This document shows, piece after piece, positions 12,763-12,893 of a stretch of DNA of 12,893 nt (positions within the stretch are counted from its first letter, which is position 1; every line of letters begins with the position of its first letter). Position numbers and translations under genes: made by a program. Under the pieces are notes generated by a model. That model did no database searches. It had not been told where the DNA came from and saw nothing but the letters and a program-made list of their open reading frames with translations. This DNA comes from Candidatus Shapirobacteria bacterium (GTDB lineage: Bacteria; Patescibacteriota; Microgenomatia; UBA12405), in assembly GCA_009885205.1 (NCBI GenBank), contig VFLE01000064.1, positions 1 to 12,893 on the forward strand, in the 5' to 3' direction.

Positions 12763-12893
12763 CTCCACCAACGTCATCTGTCCCGCCAAATATTTACTCT
12801 TCCAAAATCCAAAATCCGCCAAATTAACAATTTTATCCCCATTATAATCCCCCAATATTGCTGCTTTTGTTGTTGGAGTTGCCGTTGGTGGGA
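12727..12893 (-). CDS. Secreted protein C with dockerin-like module (3' end only)
   Basis: The last 54 codons of a gene that enters from the right edge and stops with TGA at 12727-12729. The visible part is a Pro/Thr/Ala linker (PPTATPTTKAAIL) followed by a dockerin-like module: GDYNGDKIVNLADFGFWK, then LAGQMTLVEFGEWKREYLKN. It ends with the same KREYLKN as protein B and lacks the VPP insertion of A and B. The main domain lies outside the window, so its function cannot be judged, but by analogy with A and B it should be exported. Confidence 0.85.
   Translation of the reverse strand, partial: PPTATPTTKAAILGDYNGDKIVNLADFGFWKSKYLAGQMTLVEFGEWKREYLKN

Overview
All credible genes in this window lie on the minus strand, so the genetic order runs from the right end to the left. 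Several traits suggest a Candidate Phyla Radiation bacterium, probably Microgenomates-like. These are AT-rich DNA, short spacers, starts without Shine-Dalgarno sequences, promoters placed almost on the start codon, secreted proteins ending in a dockerin-like module, paired DUF4143 ATPases, and short palindromic repeats translated as parts of proteins. This is inference from gene style; no rRNA or ribosomal protein gene is present to confirm it.

Layout from the right end: the 3' end of a secreted dockerin-like protein (C, 12727-12893); an AbiEi/AbiEii toxin-antitoxin pair (12687-11468) overlapping by four bases; secreted dockerin-like protein B with a probable beta-propeller (11463-10141); a Fic AMP-transferase fused to a MerR-type helix-turn-helix (10106-9084); transcription terminator Rho (8971-7532); a membrane-anchored LysM/M23 peptidase (7505-6417); a DUF4143 ATPase (6367-5216); secreted dockerin-like protein A (5194-3497); a second DUF4143 ATPase (3433-2168); a Wzy/O-antigen-ligase-like membrane protein with TPR repeats (2091-133); and the 5' end of a probable four-helix-bundle protein (59-1).

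Two themes run through the window. First, surface and secretion genes (A, B, C, the M23 peptidase, the Wzy-TPR protein) alternate with addiction or defence-like genes (AbiE, Fic, two DUF4143 ATPases). The stop codon of each dockerin-like gene overlaps a consensus -35 box (AATTGACA) that can serve the next gene. Second, short repeats have entered coding sequence in frame. The rho gene carries arrays of the heptamer TTTGAAG interrupted by GC-rich palindromes of 18 and 21 bases, always at the same point (TTTG/AAG). Another hairpin lies in rho, a 30-base perfect palindrome lies in the Fic-MerR linker, and a 22-base hairpin lies in a loop of the Wzy protein. The rho arrays, which become continuous heptamer arrays once the palindromes are removed, are the most novel-looking structure here.

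No tRNA, rRNA, CRISPR array, insertion sequence or convincing plus-strand gene was found. No stretch longer than 300 bases lacks a gene.
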